The translations under genes were made by a program, and so were the position numbers. Below the pieces are notes generated by a model. The model saw only the letters and a list, made by a program, of their open reading frames with translations. It was not told the DNA's origin and searched no databases. Below, in pieces: positions 28,078 to 36,165 of a stretch of 64,000 nucleotides of DNA. Origin of the DNA: Streptomyces sp. Je 1-369. Its GTDB lineage: Bacteria; Actinomycetota; Actinomycetes; Streptomycetales; Streptomycetaceae. How positions within the stretch are numbered: the first letter of the stretch is position 1; each line of letters opens with the position of its first letter. Location of the stretch: contig NZ_CP101750.1 in the NCBI RefSeq assembly GCF_026810505.1, positions 6,195,501-6,259,500 of the forward strand, in the 5' to 3' direction.

Positions 28078-28763
28078 TCCAGCGATTTCCGTACGAGGTC
28101 GGGGACCCGGCAGTCCGCCGCCGGATAGCCCACGGGGATCACCGCGAACGCCTTCTCGTTCTCCGGGCGGCCGAGCACCTCCCGCAGGAACCGCATCGGG
28201 CTCGGCGTGTGGATCAGTGCGGCGAGGCCCGACAGGTGCAGGGCGGACAGCAGCATCCCCACCGCGATGCCGACCGATTCGTCGACGTAGTAATGCTTGT
28301 GCTTGGTGCCGTCCTCGCCCAGCCAGTACCGCTGCTGGAAGACGACGATCAGGGCGGGCGCGTCCGTCAGGTGCGGCTTCACCTCGTCCGTGCCGAGGGG
28401 GCGCAGGGCCGCCAGCCACTCCTCGCCGAGGCGGCCGTCGTACGAGATCTGCTCCTCGTGCTCCGCGGCCTCACGGATGCGGCGGCGGACCTCCGGGTCC
28501 TGGACGAGGACGAACGTCCACGGTTGCTGGTGGGCGCCGGACGGTGCGGTCGCCGCGCACGCGATGGCGTCCCGTACGACCTGCGAGGGCACGGGGTCCG
28601 GAGCGAACTGCCGCACGGTGCGACGCTCTTGCATGCGCTCCCTCAACTCGGTCGAGTGCGCCAGGGATTGGGTCGCGGGCATGCGGTCCGGGCGGTACGG
28701 AACGGAGCTGTAGGGCTCGCCGTGGATGGGGGTCCACTCTCGCTGCTGCTCGGTGTCAGACAT
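28056..28763 (-). CDS. Nitroreductase-family flavoprotein
   Basis: A 235-residue FMN enzyme of the nitroreductase superfamily. The N-terminal RRTVRQFAPDPVPSQVVRDA and CAATAPSGAHQQPWTFVLVQ segments bind FMN, and the GMLLSALHLSGLAALIHTPS helix and C-terminal VIPVGYPAADCRVPDL complete the fold. The APSGAHQQPW form is like the iodotyrosine-deiodinase/BluB side of the family. The substrate is unknown; reductive detoxification fits beside the ene-reductase. ATG 28763 (MSDTEQQREWTPIHG) is chosen over the longer frame to 28850. Confidence 0.9.
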   Translation of the reverse strand: MSDTEQQREWTPIHGEPYSSVPYRPDRMPATQSLAHSTELRERMQERRTVRQFAPDPVPSQVVRDAIACAATAPSGAHQQPWTFVLVQDPEVRRRIREAAEHEEQISYDGRLGEEWLAALRPLGTDEVKPHLTDAPALIVVFQQRYWLGEDGTKHKHYYVDESVGIAVGMLLSALHLSGLAALIHTPSPMRFLREVLGRPENEKAFAVIPVGYPAADCRVPDLVRKSLDQVLVEV

Positions 28764-28945
28764 GCTCCGATTCTGGGGTGGGGGACGGGGTTCGCGCCAT
28801 GGTGCAGACCAATCGTGATCAGCTCCGGCCGACCAGCTCCAGCCCGTCACGATCAGGGTGAGAGGGGATGTCGGCGGACGAGGGCCGCACGCACGCCGGA
28901 CAAATCTGGATGCGTACTCAGCTGCGGTCTGAGTACCGTAAGGAC

Positions 28946-29473
28946 GTGAACACCCTGCGCAGAGCCCACACCAGTGATCTGACGGCGGCCGAACTCCGGG
29001 ACGCGCGCGCCCTGATGGACGACGCCTTCGACGGCGACTTCGGCGACCACGACTGGGAGCACGGGCTGGGCGGCGTCCACGCCCTCATCCACGACGGGGC
29101 GGGTGCGCTGCTCGCCCATGGTGCCGTGGTGCAGCGGCGGGTCCTCCACGACGGGCGTTCCCTGCGGATCGGGTACGTCGAAGCGGTCGCCGTACGGCCC
29201 GACCGGCAGCGGCAAGGCCTCGGCGGTCAGATCATGGGAGCCCTGGAACAGGTCATCGACGCGGCGTACGAACTCGGCGCGCTGTCCGCGTCCGACGACG
29301 GCGCGCGGCTCTACCTCTCACGCGGCTGGCAGGAGTGGAAGGGCGCGGTCGGCGCGCTCGGTCCGGCGGGCGTGGTCCACATGCCCGATGAGGAGCCCCC
29401 GCTGCTCCGGGGCGCGGACCTCGATCCGGCGCACGAGTTCCTCATCGACTGGCGTGACGGGGACGTGTACTAG
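28946..29473 (+). CDS. AAC(2')-like GNAT acetyltransferase
   Basis: A 175-residue GNAT protein with strong likeness to aminoglycoside 2'-N-acetyltransferases: DFGDHDWEHGLGGVHALI, AHGAVVQRRVLHDGRSLRIG, YVEAVAVRPDRQRQGLGGQI (acetyl-CoA loop), YELGALSASDDGARLYLSRG and a C-terminal GVVHMPDEEPPLL segment. Chromosomal members in actinobacteria may acetylate aminoglycosides or a cell-wall amine. GTG 28946 is favoured because TACCGT (28934-28939) lies 6 bases before it, as for a leaderless gene, and because it gives the normal family N-terminus. ATG 28868 is the alternative. Confidence 0.87.
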   Translation: MNTLRRAHTSDLTAAELRDARALMDDAFDGDFGDHDWEHGLGGVHALIHDGAGALLAHGAVVQRRVLHDGRSLRIGYVEAVAVRPDRQRQGLGGQIMGALEQVIDAAYELGALSASDDGARLYLSRGWQEWKGAVGALGPAGVVHMPDEEPPLLRGADLDPAHEFLIDWRDGDVY

Positions 29474-29486
29474 GGCCTGTGCCGGC

Positions 29487-30488
29487 TTACTGGTCGGTGT
29501 CGGCGCGGACGATCATCTTTCCGCGGTTCTCGCCTCGGAGCATCCCCAGGAACGCGTTCACGATCCCGTCGAATCCGTCCACCAGGGTCTCGTCCAGTGT
29601 CATTCGACCGCTCTGCAGGTGCGGCACCACGATTTCGTACAGCTCTTCCTGTAGTTCGTAGTAGTCGCGCACGAGGAAGCCCTCCATGCGGAGGCTCTTC
29701 TCGACGATGTCGGGGAGGTTGCGGAGCGCGTAGGGCGTGCCCGTCGCGTTGTACTGGGCGATCGTGCCGACCCGTACGATCCGGCCGCGGTCGCGCAGCG
29801 AGGAGATCGCGGCCTCCAAGTGCTCGCCGCCCACGTTGTCGACGTACAGGTCGATGCCGTCGGGTGCCGCCTTCGCGAGGAGGTCGGCGGTCGGGCCCGC
29901 GTGGTAGTCGAAGACCTCGTCGTAGCCGACGTGTTCGGTGAGGTACGCCGCCTTCGCCGCCGTGCCCGCGCTGCCCACGATCCGTCCCGCGCCCATGAGC
30001 CGGGCCAGACGTCCGGTCGCCGTGCCGACTCCGCCCGCCGCCGCCGAGACGAACAGGTCCTGGCCCTCGCGGAGTTCGGCGATGCGGGTGAGGGCGACGT
30101 AGGCGGTGAGGCCCGTGCCGCCGAGGATGCTCAGGTGTGCGGAGAGGGGTACGCCGTCGAGGTGGGGGAGCTTGCGCGCCTCGTCCGGGGTGACCACGGC
30201 GTGTGTGCGCCAGCCCTGACGGTGGGCGACGATGTCGCCCTCGATGAGGGCGGGGTCGCGGGACTCGACGACGCGGCCGATGGTGCGGCCCTCCAGCGGG
30301 GCGTGGAGATCGAAGTCGCCGTCCATCATTTCGCGGTGGTACGGGTCGACGGACCAGTAGAGGCCTTCGACCAGGGCGGTGCCGGGCGTGGGGCGGGGGA
30401 GCGGGGACTCCACGAAGGCGAAGTGGTCGGTGGTGGGGAAGCCGTGGGGGCGGGACGTCTGGTGCACGGTGAGCGCGGTGTCGGTCAT
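29487..30488 (-). CDS. Medium-chain NADPH-dependent oxidoreductase (CurA/LTB4DH type)
   Basis: A 333-residue zinc-free MDR enzyme. It begins MTDTALTVHQTSRPHGFPTT, lacks the zinc-binding Cys/His set, and has the nucleotide motif LFVSAAAGGVGTATGRLARL followed by GRIVGSAGTAAKAAYL. FDYHAGPTADLL and DLYVDNVGGEHLEAAISSL are markers of the prostaglandin/leukotriene-reductase group, which reduces C=C bonds next to carbonyls. ATG 30488 is chosen; the frame is open to 30569. It is divergent from a LysR gene that probably controls it. Confidence 0.92.
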   Translation of the reverse strand: MTDTALTVHQTSRPHGFPTTDHFAFVESPLPRPTPGTALVEGLYWSVDPYHREMMDGDFDLHAPLEGRTIGRVVESRDPALIEGDIVAHRQGWRTHAVVTPDEARKLPHLDGVPLSAHLSILGGTGLTAYVALTRIAELREGQDLFVSAAAGGVGTATGRLARLMGAGRIVGSAGTAAKAAYLTEHVGYDEVFDYHAGPTADLLAKAAPDGIDLYVDNVGGEHLEAAISSLRDRGRIVRVGTIAQYNATGTPYALRNLPDIVEKSLRMEGFLVRDYYELQEELYEIVVPHLQSGRMTLDETLVDGFDGIVNAFLGMLRGENRGKMIVRADTDQ

Positions 30489-30535
30489 GTCCGTGACCGT
30501 AGGCAGGAATGCGCCGGCCGGGGAGCGGGTTGCGC

Positions 30536-30558
30536 TCATGGAACGGCCCGAACCATGA
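30536..30558. promoter_or_regulatory. Putative LysR operator
   Basis: TCATGG (30536-30541) and CCATGA (30553-30558) form a perfect inverted repeat with an 11-base spacer, the T-N11-A style of LysR sites. It sits between the divergent LysR and oxidoreductase genes. Confidence 0.6.
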
Positions 30559-30577
30559 AGGGCCCTCATAGAAGCAG

Positions 30578-31495
30578 GTGAGCCCGGTGTCCCGGACGAC
30601 GACGCCCGCCGATCTCGCGCCGCACGAGCTCCGCATCCTCGTCGCGGTCGACCGCGAGCGCGGCTTCTCGGCCGCCGCGCAGGCCCTGGGCCTGACCCAG
30701 TCCGCGGTCTCGCACTCGATCCGCGGCACGGAACGCAAGGTCGGCGCCGTGCTCTTCGAGCGCGGCAGGAAGGGCGCGACGCCCACCCCGGCGGGGGCAG
30801 CGGCGGCCGCGCACGCCCGGCGCGTGCTGCGGCTGCTCGACACGCTGGTCGAGGAGGCGCGCGGTGCCGCCCGGGGCGACGGCGGTGCCGGGGGGAGTGC
30901 GACGGAGGGGACGCTGCGCGTCGCCGCGTTCCGCAGCGCCGCCCTGCACCTGCTGCCGGCCGCCCTGGAGCGGCTCGCCGTGAGCCATCCCGGGATCAGG
31001 CCGGAGGTGCGGGTGGTGCGCGAGCTGGGCGCGGGCACGGCGAGCGAGGTCGCCGAGGGGCGCGCCGACGTGGGGATCGCGACGCTCGGAGGCACCTCGC
31101 CGGTGCCGGCCGGGCTCATCGGCGACGTACTCATCGAGGAGCCCTACGCGCTGGTGCACCCGGCGGGTCACCCTGACCCGCGCTCGCTGCCGCTGGTGGA
31201 CTGGCACGAGAACTGCGGCTCGTACACGCGGGAGTGGTGGGGGAAGCAGGAGTGGATCCCCTCGGCGACGGTCCTGACCGAGGACGACGGAGCGGTGCTC
31301 TCGATGGTGAGCAGGGGTCACGGAATGGCGATCATGCCCGCCCTCTCCCTGACCGGAGCACCGGACACCGTCGAGATCACTGATCTCGGAACAGAGCGCC
31401 CGACCCGCTCCGTAGGCTACGTCACCACTCCTGAGCTGGCCTTTTCCGTAGCCGTACGCGCTCTGATCCGCGAGCTCAGGGCGGCACGCGCGTGA
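30578..31495 (+). CDS. LysR-family transcriptional regulator
   Basis: A 305-residue regulator. The N-terminal winged helix reads HELRILVAVDRERGFSAAAQ, then ALGLTQSAVSHSIRGTERKV, with a normal LysR substrate-binding domain after a linker (ATEGTLRVAAFRSAALHLLP). It is divergent from the MDR oxidoreductase, so it probably senses a substrate of that enzyme. GTG 30578 is used; GTG 30587 is an in-frame alternative with a CAGGTGAG site. Confidence 0.9.
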   Translation: MSPVSRTTTPADLAPHELRILVAVDRERGFSAAAQALGLTQSAVSHSIRGTERKVGAVLFERGRKGATPTPAGAAAAAHARRVLRLLDTLVEEARGAARGDGGAGGSATEGTLRVAAFRSAALHLLPAALERLAVSHPGIRPEVRVVRELGAGTASEVAEGRADVGIATLGGTSPVPAGLIGDVLIEEPYALVHPAGHPDPRSLPLVDWHENCGSYTREWWGKQEWIPSATVLTEDDGAVLSMVSRGHGMAIMPALSLTGAPDTVEITDLGTERPTRSVGYVTTPELAFSVAVRALIRELRAARA

Positions 31496-31701
31496 AGCCG
31501 TCTCAGATAGTAGGAAGTCCGAGTAATCGTGGAGACAGACGCTCCGTTCTCCCTTAGCTTGGAAGAAGCCGAACGTCTCGCTCGATCAAGCGAATGGCGG
31601 TCGTGAGCCGGAGCCGCACGCAGGCGAACCCTGCCGCTCCGTCGCTCCCCGCCCCCGGCGTCTCGAACGAATACACCCTTCCCTCAAGGAGTGGATCCCC
31701 C

Positions 31702-31830
31702 ATGGCCGAGACGACCGCCCGCCGAGTCCGTCACACCTCCCGCACCAGCGACGCCGAGCGCAGGAACGCCGCCGCCGCCCTCCAGCGAGCCCTCGACCGC
31801 CGGGACAACGGCGGCGAGACGGGTCACTAG
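31702..31830 (+). CDS. Small basic conserved protein, 42 aa
   Basis: The ORF MAETTARRVRHTSRTSDAER continues to NAAAALQRALDRRDNGGETGH, with AAGGAG 11 bases before the ATG. It is Arg-rich and helical. I recall similar short proteins in Streptomyces but no function. The intergenic stretch before it (31496-31701) is unusually AT-rich for this genome and may hold its promoter. The stop codon lies inside a 12-bp tandem duplication. Confidence 0.7.
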   Translation: MAETTARRVRHTSRTSDAERRNAAAALQRALDRRDNGGETGH

Positions 31831-31845
31831 TCAGGTCACTAGTCA
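31822..31845 (+). repeat. Perfect 12-bp tandem duplication across a stop codon
   Basis: GGTCACTAGTCA occurs twice in succession; the first copy contains the TAG stop of the small gene. Confidence 0.95.
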
Positions 31846-31864
31846 ACGGGTCGCGGCGAGCGGG

Positions 31865-33475
31865 TCACCGCGTCCCGCGTACGACCTCGAAGTGGTCGAT
31901 GCGTTCGCCGTTCTCGGCGAGCGCGGAGACCGAGAGCCTGGGGCGCGCCCCGGCCGTCACCTCGACCGCGAGGAACGAGAAGCCGGTGTAGCGCACCCGT
32001 GACCACGCCACGCGGTCCGGGTCGGGGCGGCGTGACGTCGTCCAGTGGAAGGTCTCGATGCTCTCGTGATCGTGGACGTTGCCCTCGTAGCTGTCCTTGA
32101 CGCCCGGGCCGAAGCCGTACAGGTCCTTGCCCGCGCCGCCCGCGGTGACGTACACGATGCCGTCGCGCGTCGAATCGGTCGACGCGCCGACCGGCACGGG
32201 CTTGCCGACCTGGCCGTTCTTGATGGCGTCCGTGCGTTCGTAGACGTGGTTGTGGCCGTTGACGACCAGGTCCACCCGGTGCTTGCCGAACAGCTCCAGC
32301 CACGCGTCGCGCACACCTCCGTCGGAGGCGTGCGTCGACGTCGAGTACATGCAGTGGTGGAAGAAGACCACCACGAAGTCGACGGTGTCGTCCGCGCGCA
32401 GTTCGCGCAGGCGCCGGTCGAGCCAGGCGGTCTGCCGCCCGTCCGTGTAGCCCTTGTTGGCGGGGATCTCGTACGAGACGTCGTTGGCGTCCAGTGCGAC
32501 GACGCCGACGTTCCCGTACCGGAAGGAGTAGACGCCCGGCGCGTTCTCGGGGTCGAAGCCGTTCTCGGGGAGCGACCAGCGGGCGCGCTGCCCGCCGTAA
32601 CCGTTCGGCGAGTACCACGCCTCCATGTCGTGGTTCCCGGTGGTCACCATCCACGGCACCGACTTCGCGACGGACTCCGTCTGGGCGAGGAAGGTGTCCC
32701 ACACGCGCGCGTCATACGTGTCCGACTCCTTGCCGTGCCCGGTGGTGTCGGCGTAGCAGATGTCGCCCGCGTGCAGGTGGAACGACGGGTTCTGGCCCAG
32801 GATCACCTGGTCGTTGGCGAGTGCGTGGTAGCTGACGCCCTGGTCGCCGAAGGCCGTGAAGACGAACTTCTCCGGCTGTGCGGGCGCCGTCCTGAACGAG
32901 CCGATCGTCGCCATCCGCTCGGGGGACGCCGGGTCGAAGCCGTCGTGGCCGACGCCGTAGTAGTACGTCGTGCCGGGCCGCAGGCCGTCGAGCGCCACGT
33001 GCAGGTAGTACTGCTCGACCGCGGGCAGCTTCTTCGACAGCGACGGGGTGTGCAGGTCGCGCACCTCCGCCTCGATCTTCCGGTCGAGCTCCCAGGGCCG
33101 CGTCCCCACGCGTACGTAAGGGGACTTGACCGCGAGCGGCACCTGCCAGGAGATCCGCATCTGCGTCTTCGGGTCGGCGCCGAAGGCGAGGTGGCGGCCG
33201 AAGGGCGCCACGAACCTGCCGTCGACGCGCACGGGCGTGCTCGCCGCGGTCGCTGCGTGTGTCGGTGACGTACCCGAACCGTTCGCCGTCCCCGAACCGT
33301 CGGCCGTCCCCGAACTGCCGGCCAGCAGGCCTATCCCGCCCACCGCCCCCGCCGTCGCGAACGAACTGGCGAGGACCCTGCGGCGGGAGAACTTCGCGCG
33401 CAGGTACTCGTGCTGTTCGGGCATGCTCAGCCGGGCCGCGAGCCGCTCCGGAATGCCGACATCGGGAGTGTCCAT
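31865..33475 (-). CDS. Tat-exported purple acid phosphatase-like metallophosphoesterase
   Basis: A 536-residue secreted enzyme. A twin-arginine signal (KFSRRRVLASSFATAGAVGG) follows a ~28-residue leader. A Gly/Ser/Thr linker with repeated GSGTA precedes an N-terminal fibronectin-like domain of the purple acid phosphatase type, then a metallophosphatase domain with metal ligands in FTAFGDQG, HAGDICYAD, VTTGNHDME, VVFFHHCMYSTS and VNGHNHVYER. It should hydrolyse phosphate esters outside the cell using two metals. ATG 33475 has GGGAAG upstream. The ORF is open much further upstream but that part is antisense to leuB. Confidence 0.92.
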   Translation of the reverse strand: MDTPDVGIPERLAARLSMPEQHEYLRAKFSRRRVLASSFATAGAVGGIGLLAGSSGTADGSGTANGSGTSPTHAATAASTPVRVDGRFVAPFGRHLAFGADPKTQMRISWQVPLAVKSPYVRVGTRPWELDRKIEAEVRDLHTPSLSKKLPAVEQYYLHVALDGLRPGTTYYYGVGHDGFDPASPERMATIGSFRTAPAQPEKFVFTAFGDQGVSYHALANDQVILGQNPSFHLHAGDICYADTTGHGKESDTYDARVWDTFLAQTESVAKSVPWMVTTGNHDMEAWYSPNGYGGQRARWSLPENGFDPENAPGVYSFRYGNVGVVALDANDVSYEIPANKGYTDGRQTAWLDRRLRELRADDTVDFVVVFFHHCMYSTSTHASDGGVRDAWLELFGKHRVDLVVNGHNHVYERTDAIKNGQVGKPVPVGASTDSTRDGIVYVTAGGAGKDLYGFGPGVKDSYEGNVHDHESIETFHWTTSRRPDPDRVAWSRVRYTGFSFLAVEVTAGARPRLSVSALAENGERIDHFEVVRGTR

Positions 33476-33613
33476 GGCAGGGAACTTCCCAGCGGGGCCC
33501 AACTTCCGCCCCACTCCCGGGTGAACAGCAGCCGTCCGTGAAGCGATGGAGCGGCTGCCCACTGCCCGCTGTCCGCATGCCGGACACCTCATGTCATCCC
33601 GTGGGACGAAGAG

Positions 33614-33619
33614 TACGGT
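33614..33619 (+). promoter_or_regulatory. -10 box of leaderless leuB promoter
   Basis: TACGGT lies 6 bases before ATG 33626 and there is no ribosome-binding site. Confidence 0.55.
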
Positions 33620-33625
33620 GCTTGC

Positions 33626-34675
33626 ATGTCGGCCAGTTCTCGCAGCATCAATCTCGCAGTCATCCCCGGAGACGGCATCGGCCAAGAGGTCGTGGCCCAG
33701 GGGCTCAAGGTCCTCAACGCCGTGCTTCCGCAGGATGTGAAGCTCGAGACGAAGGAATTCGACTTCGGTGCCAGGCGGTACCACGCGACCGGTGAGACCC
33801 TCACCGACGCCGACGTCGAAGAGCTGAAGCAGCACGACGCGATCCTGCTCGGCGCGATCGGCGACCCGTCGGTCCCGTCCGGCGTCCTGGAGCGCGGCTT
33901 CCTGCTGAAGCTCCGCTTCCTCTTCGACCACCACGTCAACCTGCGACCCTCGAAGCTGCTCCCGGGCGTCGCGACCCCCCTCAAGGGTCAGCCCGCGATC
34001 GACTTCATCGTCGTGCGCGAGGGCACCGAGGGCCCGTACACGGGCAACGGCGGTTCGATCCGCACCGGGACGCCGCACGAGGTGGCCACCGAGGTCTCCG
34101 TCAACACCGCCTTCGGTGTGGAGCGCGTGGTCCGCGACGCGTTCGCCCGCGCGCAGGCCCGCCCGCGCAAGAAGCTGACGCTGGTCCACAAGAACAACGT
34201 CCTCGCGTACGCCGGTCACCTCTGGACCAACGTGTTCAACCAGGTGGCCAAGGAGTTCCCCGAGGTCACCACCGACTACATCCACGTCGACGCCGCGACG
34301 ATCTACCTCGTCACCGACCCCGGCCGCTTCGACGTGATCGTCACCGACAACCTCTTCGGCGACATCATCACCGACCTCGCCGCCGCCGTCTCCGGCGGCA
34401 TCGGCGTCGCCGCCTCCGGCAACATCAACCCGAGCCGCGAGTTCCCGTCCATGTTCGAGCCGGTGCACGGCTCGGCCCCGGACATCGCGGGCCAGGGCAA
34501 GGCGGACCCGTCCGCCACGGTCCTCTCCGTCGGCCTCCTCCTGCGCCACCTCGGGTACGAGGCCGAGGCCGCGCGCATCGAGGAAGCGGTCTCCGCCGAC
34601 CTCGCGGAGCGCGGCGGGACGGTCCGCAGCACCGAGCAGATCGGCGACGCGCTCGCGGTACGGGTGGCGCGCTGA
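33626..34675 (+). CDS. leuB: 3-Isopropylmalate dehydrogenase
   Basis: A 349-residue NAD-dependent beta-decarboxylating dehydrogenase that converts 3-isopropylmalate to 2-oxoisocaproate in leucine synthesis. The family start is [20 protein letters not shown]. Substrate and metal residues lie in [30 protein letters not shown] and [17 protein letters not shown] (Asp ligands), and the NAD segment is [19 protein letters not shown]. No leuA, leuC or leuD is present in the window. It appears to be leaderless and monocistronic, with a terminator just after it. Confidence 0.96.
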   Translation: MSASSRSINLAVIPGDGIGQEVVAQGLKVLNAVLPQDVKLETKEFDFGARRYHATGETLTDADVEELKQHDAILLGAIGDPSVPSGVLERGFLLKLRFLFDHHVNLRPSKLLPGVATPLKGQPAIDFIVVREGTEGPYTGNGGSIRTGTPHEVATEVSVNTAFGVERVVRDAFARAQARPRKKLTLVHKNNVLAYAGHLWTNVFNQVAKEFPEVTTDYIHVDAATIYLVTDPGRFDVIVTDNLFGDIITDLAAAVSGGIGVAASGNINPSREFPSMFEPVHGSAPDIAGQGKADPSATVLSVGLLLRHLGYEAEAARIEEAVSADLAERGGTVRSTEQIGDALAVRVAR

Positions 34676-34697
34676 CCCGGTAGCTCCCAGAGCACAC

Positions 34698-34735
34698 AGA
34701 AGCCGCCGGGCCACGCGGGACACCCGGCGGCTTCT
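34698..34735. terminator. Terminator after leuB
   Basis: AGAAGCCGCCGGG and CCCGGCGGCTTCT form a perfect 13-bp stem with a 12-base loop, 23 bases after the leuB stop. Confidence 0.8.
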
Positions 34736-34921
34736 CGTACGTGGCCCCCGGGTGTCACCATCGACCCCCGGGCCGCACCCATGCCGTTTCTCCCTCGGGG
34801 CCCCGCGAGCGATAATCGAACGAGGGGCCGTGAAAGCAGCAGGGAAACTCGGACGTCCTAGTACTGGGCGTACGGATGTGAGCGCGGTCCGTCACCATCA
34901 CACGTGAAGGACGAAGTACTC

Positions 34922-36013
34922 ATGACGACGACGCCGACCATCGAGCTCAAGCCCTCATCGACACCGCTGGCCACCGCCCAGCGCGAGGCGATCCTGGCCG
35001 AACCCGGGTTCGGCCGCCACTTCACCGACCACATGGTGACGATCAAGTGGACGGAGGGCCGCGGCTGGCACGACGGCCAGCTCGTGCCGTACGGCCCGCT
35101 CTCCCTCGACCCGGCCACCAACGTCCTGCACTACGCCCAGGAGATCTTCGAGGGCCTGAAGGCCTACCGGCAGCCCGACGGCACGGTGGCCACGTTCCGC
35201 CCCGACGCCAACGCCCGGCGCTTCCAGTCCTCCGCGCGCCGCCTCGGCATGCCCGAGCTGCCCGTCGAGACGTTCATCGAGGCGTGCGACCTGCTGGTCA
35301 AGCAGGACATCGACTGGGTCCCCGCGCACGGCGGCGAGGAGTCCCTCTACCTGCGCCCCTTCATGATCGCCACGGAGGTCGGCCTGGGTGTGAAGCCCGC
35401 CAACGAGTACCTCTTCGTCGTCATCGCCTCGCCCGCCGGCGCGTACTTCCCCGGCGGCGTCAAGCCCGTCTCCATCTGGCTCTCCGAGGACCGCGTGCGG
35501 GCCGTGCCCGGCGGCATGGGCGACGCGAAGACCGGCGGCAACTACGCGGCGTCGCTGCTCGCGCAGGCCGAGGCGGCGGCGAAGGGCTGCGACCAGGTCG
35601 CCTACCTCGACGCGGTCGAGCACAAGTGGGTCGAGGAGCTGGGCGGCATGAACCTGTACTTCGTGTACGGGAACAAGATCGTCACCCCCACCCTGACGGG
35701 GTCGCTGCTCGCGGGCGTCACCCGCGACTCCCTCCTCTCCGTCGCCCGTGACCTCGGGTACGAGTCGGAGGAGGCGCGCGTCTCCATCGACCAGTGGAAG
35801 ACGGACTCCGAGAACGGCACGCTGACCGAGGTCTTCGCCTGCGGCACGGCGGCGGTGATCACGCCGGTCGGCACGGTCAAGAGCAATGCGGGGGAGTGGC
35901 AGCAGAGCGAGGGCCGCCCGGGGGACGTCACGCTGAAGCTGCGTGAGGCGCTGCTCGACATTCAGCGGGGCAAGGCGGTGGACCAGCACGGCTGGATGCA
36001 CGGGCTCGGCTGA
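34922..36013 (+). CDS. ilvE: Branched-chain amino acid aminotransferase
   Basis: A 363-residue PLP enzyme of fold type IV that transfers the amino group between glutamate and the 2-oxoacids of Val, Leu and Ile. Family marks are [48 protein letters not shown] with the cofactor context, [16 protein letters not shown] with the PLP-binding Lys, and [17 protein letters not shown] 34922 follows GAAGGA at 11 bases; GTG 34904 is an alternative. A very short ORF (34878-34907) ends on this ribosome-binding site. Confidence 0.96.
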   Translation: MTTTPTIELKPSSTPLATAQREAILAEPGFGRHFTDHMVTIKWTEGRGWHDGQLVPYGPLSLDPATNVLHYAQEIFEGLKAYRQPDGTVATFRPDANARRFQSSARRLGMPELPVETFIEACDLLVKQDIDWVPAHGGEESLYLRPFMIATEVGLGVKPANEYLFVVIASPAGAYFPGGVKPVSIWLSEDRVRAVPGGMGDAKTGGNYAASLLAQAEAAAKGCDQVAYLDAVEHKWVEELGGMNLYFVYGNKIVTPTLTGSLLAGVTRDSLLSVARDLGYESEEARVSIDQWKTDSENGTLTEVFACGTAAVITPVGTVKSNAGEWQQSEGRPGDVTLKLREALLDIQRGKAVDQHGWMHGLG

Positions 36014-36032
36014 GGACTTCGACGGTATCCAC

Positions 36033-36065
36033 GACAGCCCCGCGGCATACACCCGCGGGGCTGTC
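36033..36065. terminator. Terminator between ilvE and the convergent permease
   Basis: GACAGCCCCGCGG and CCGCGGGGCTGTC form a perfect 13-bp stem with a 7-base loop. Just downstream (36100-36150) lies a copy of the CGCAGTTCCCCGCGCCCCTG element that I recall as common in Streptomyces intergenic DNA. Confidence 0.85.
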
Positions 36066-36165
36066 GCGCGTCCACTCGCGGCTGCGGGCCGGTGGGGGTC
36101 GCTCGCGCAGTTCCCCGCGCCCCTGAAGCGGCTCCGCCGCCCAGGTGCAGGGCGGGGCCGGCTGG

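Noticed and set aside
24216..31495. Genomic island or prophage in the accessory block
   Set aside because: No integrase, attachment repeats, tRNA or phage genes were seen, and most genes have normal codon use.
31529..31606. Short ORF (25 aa, GTG start) before the 42-aa gene
   Set aside because: It has an AGGAAG at only moderate spacing and low-GC third positions. The stretch looks more like a promoter or RNA region than coding DNA.
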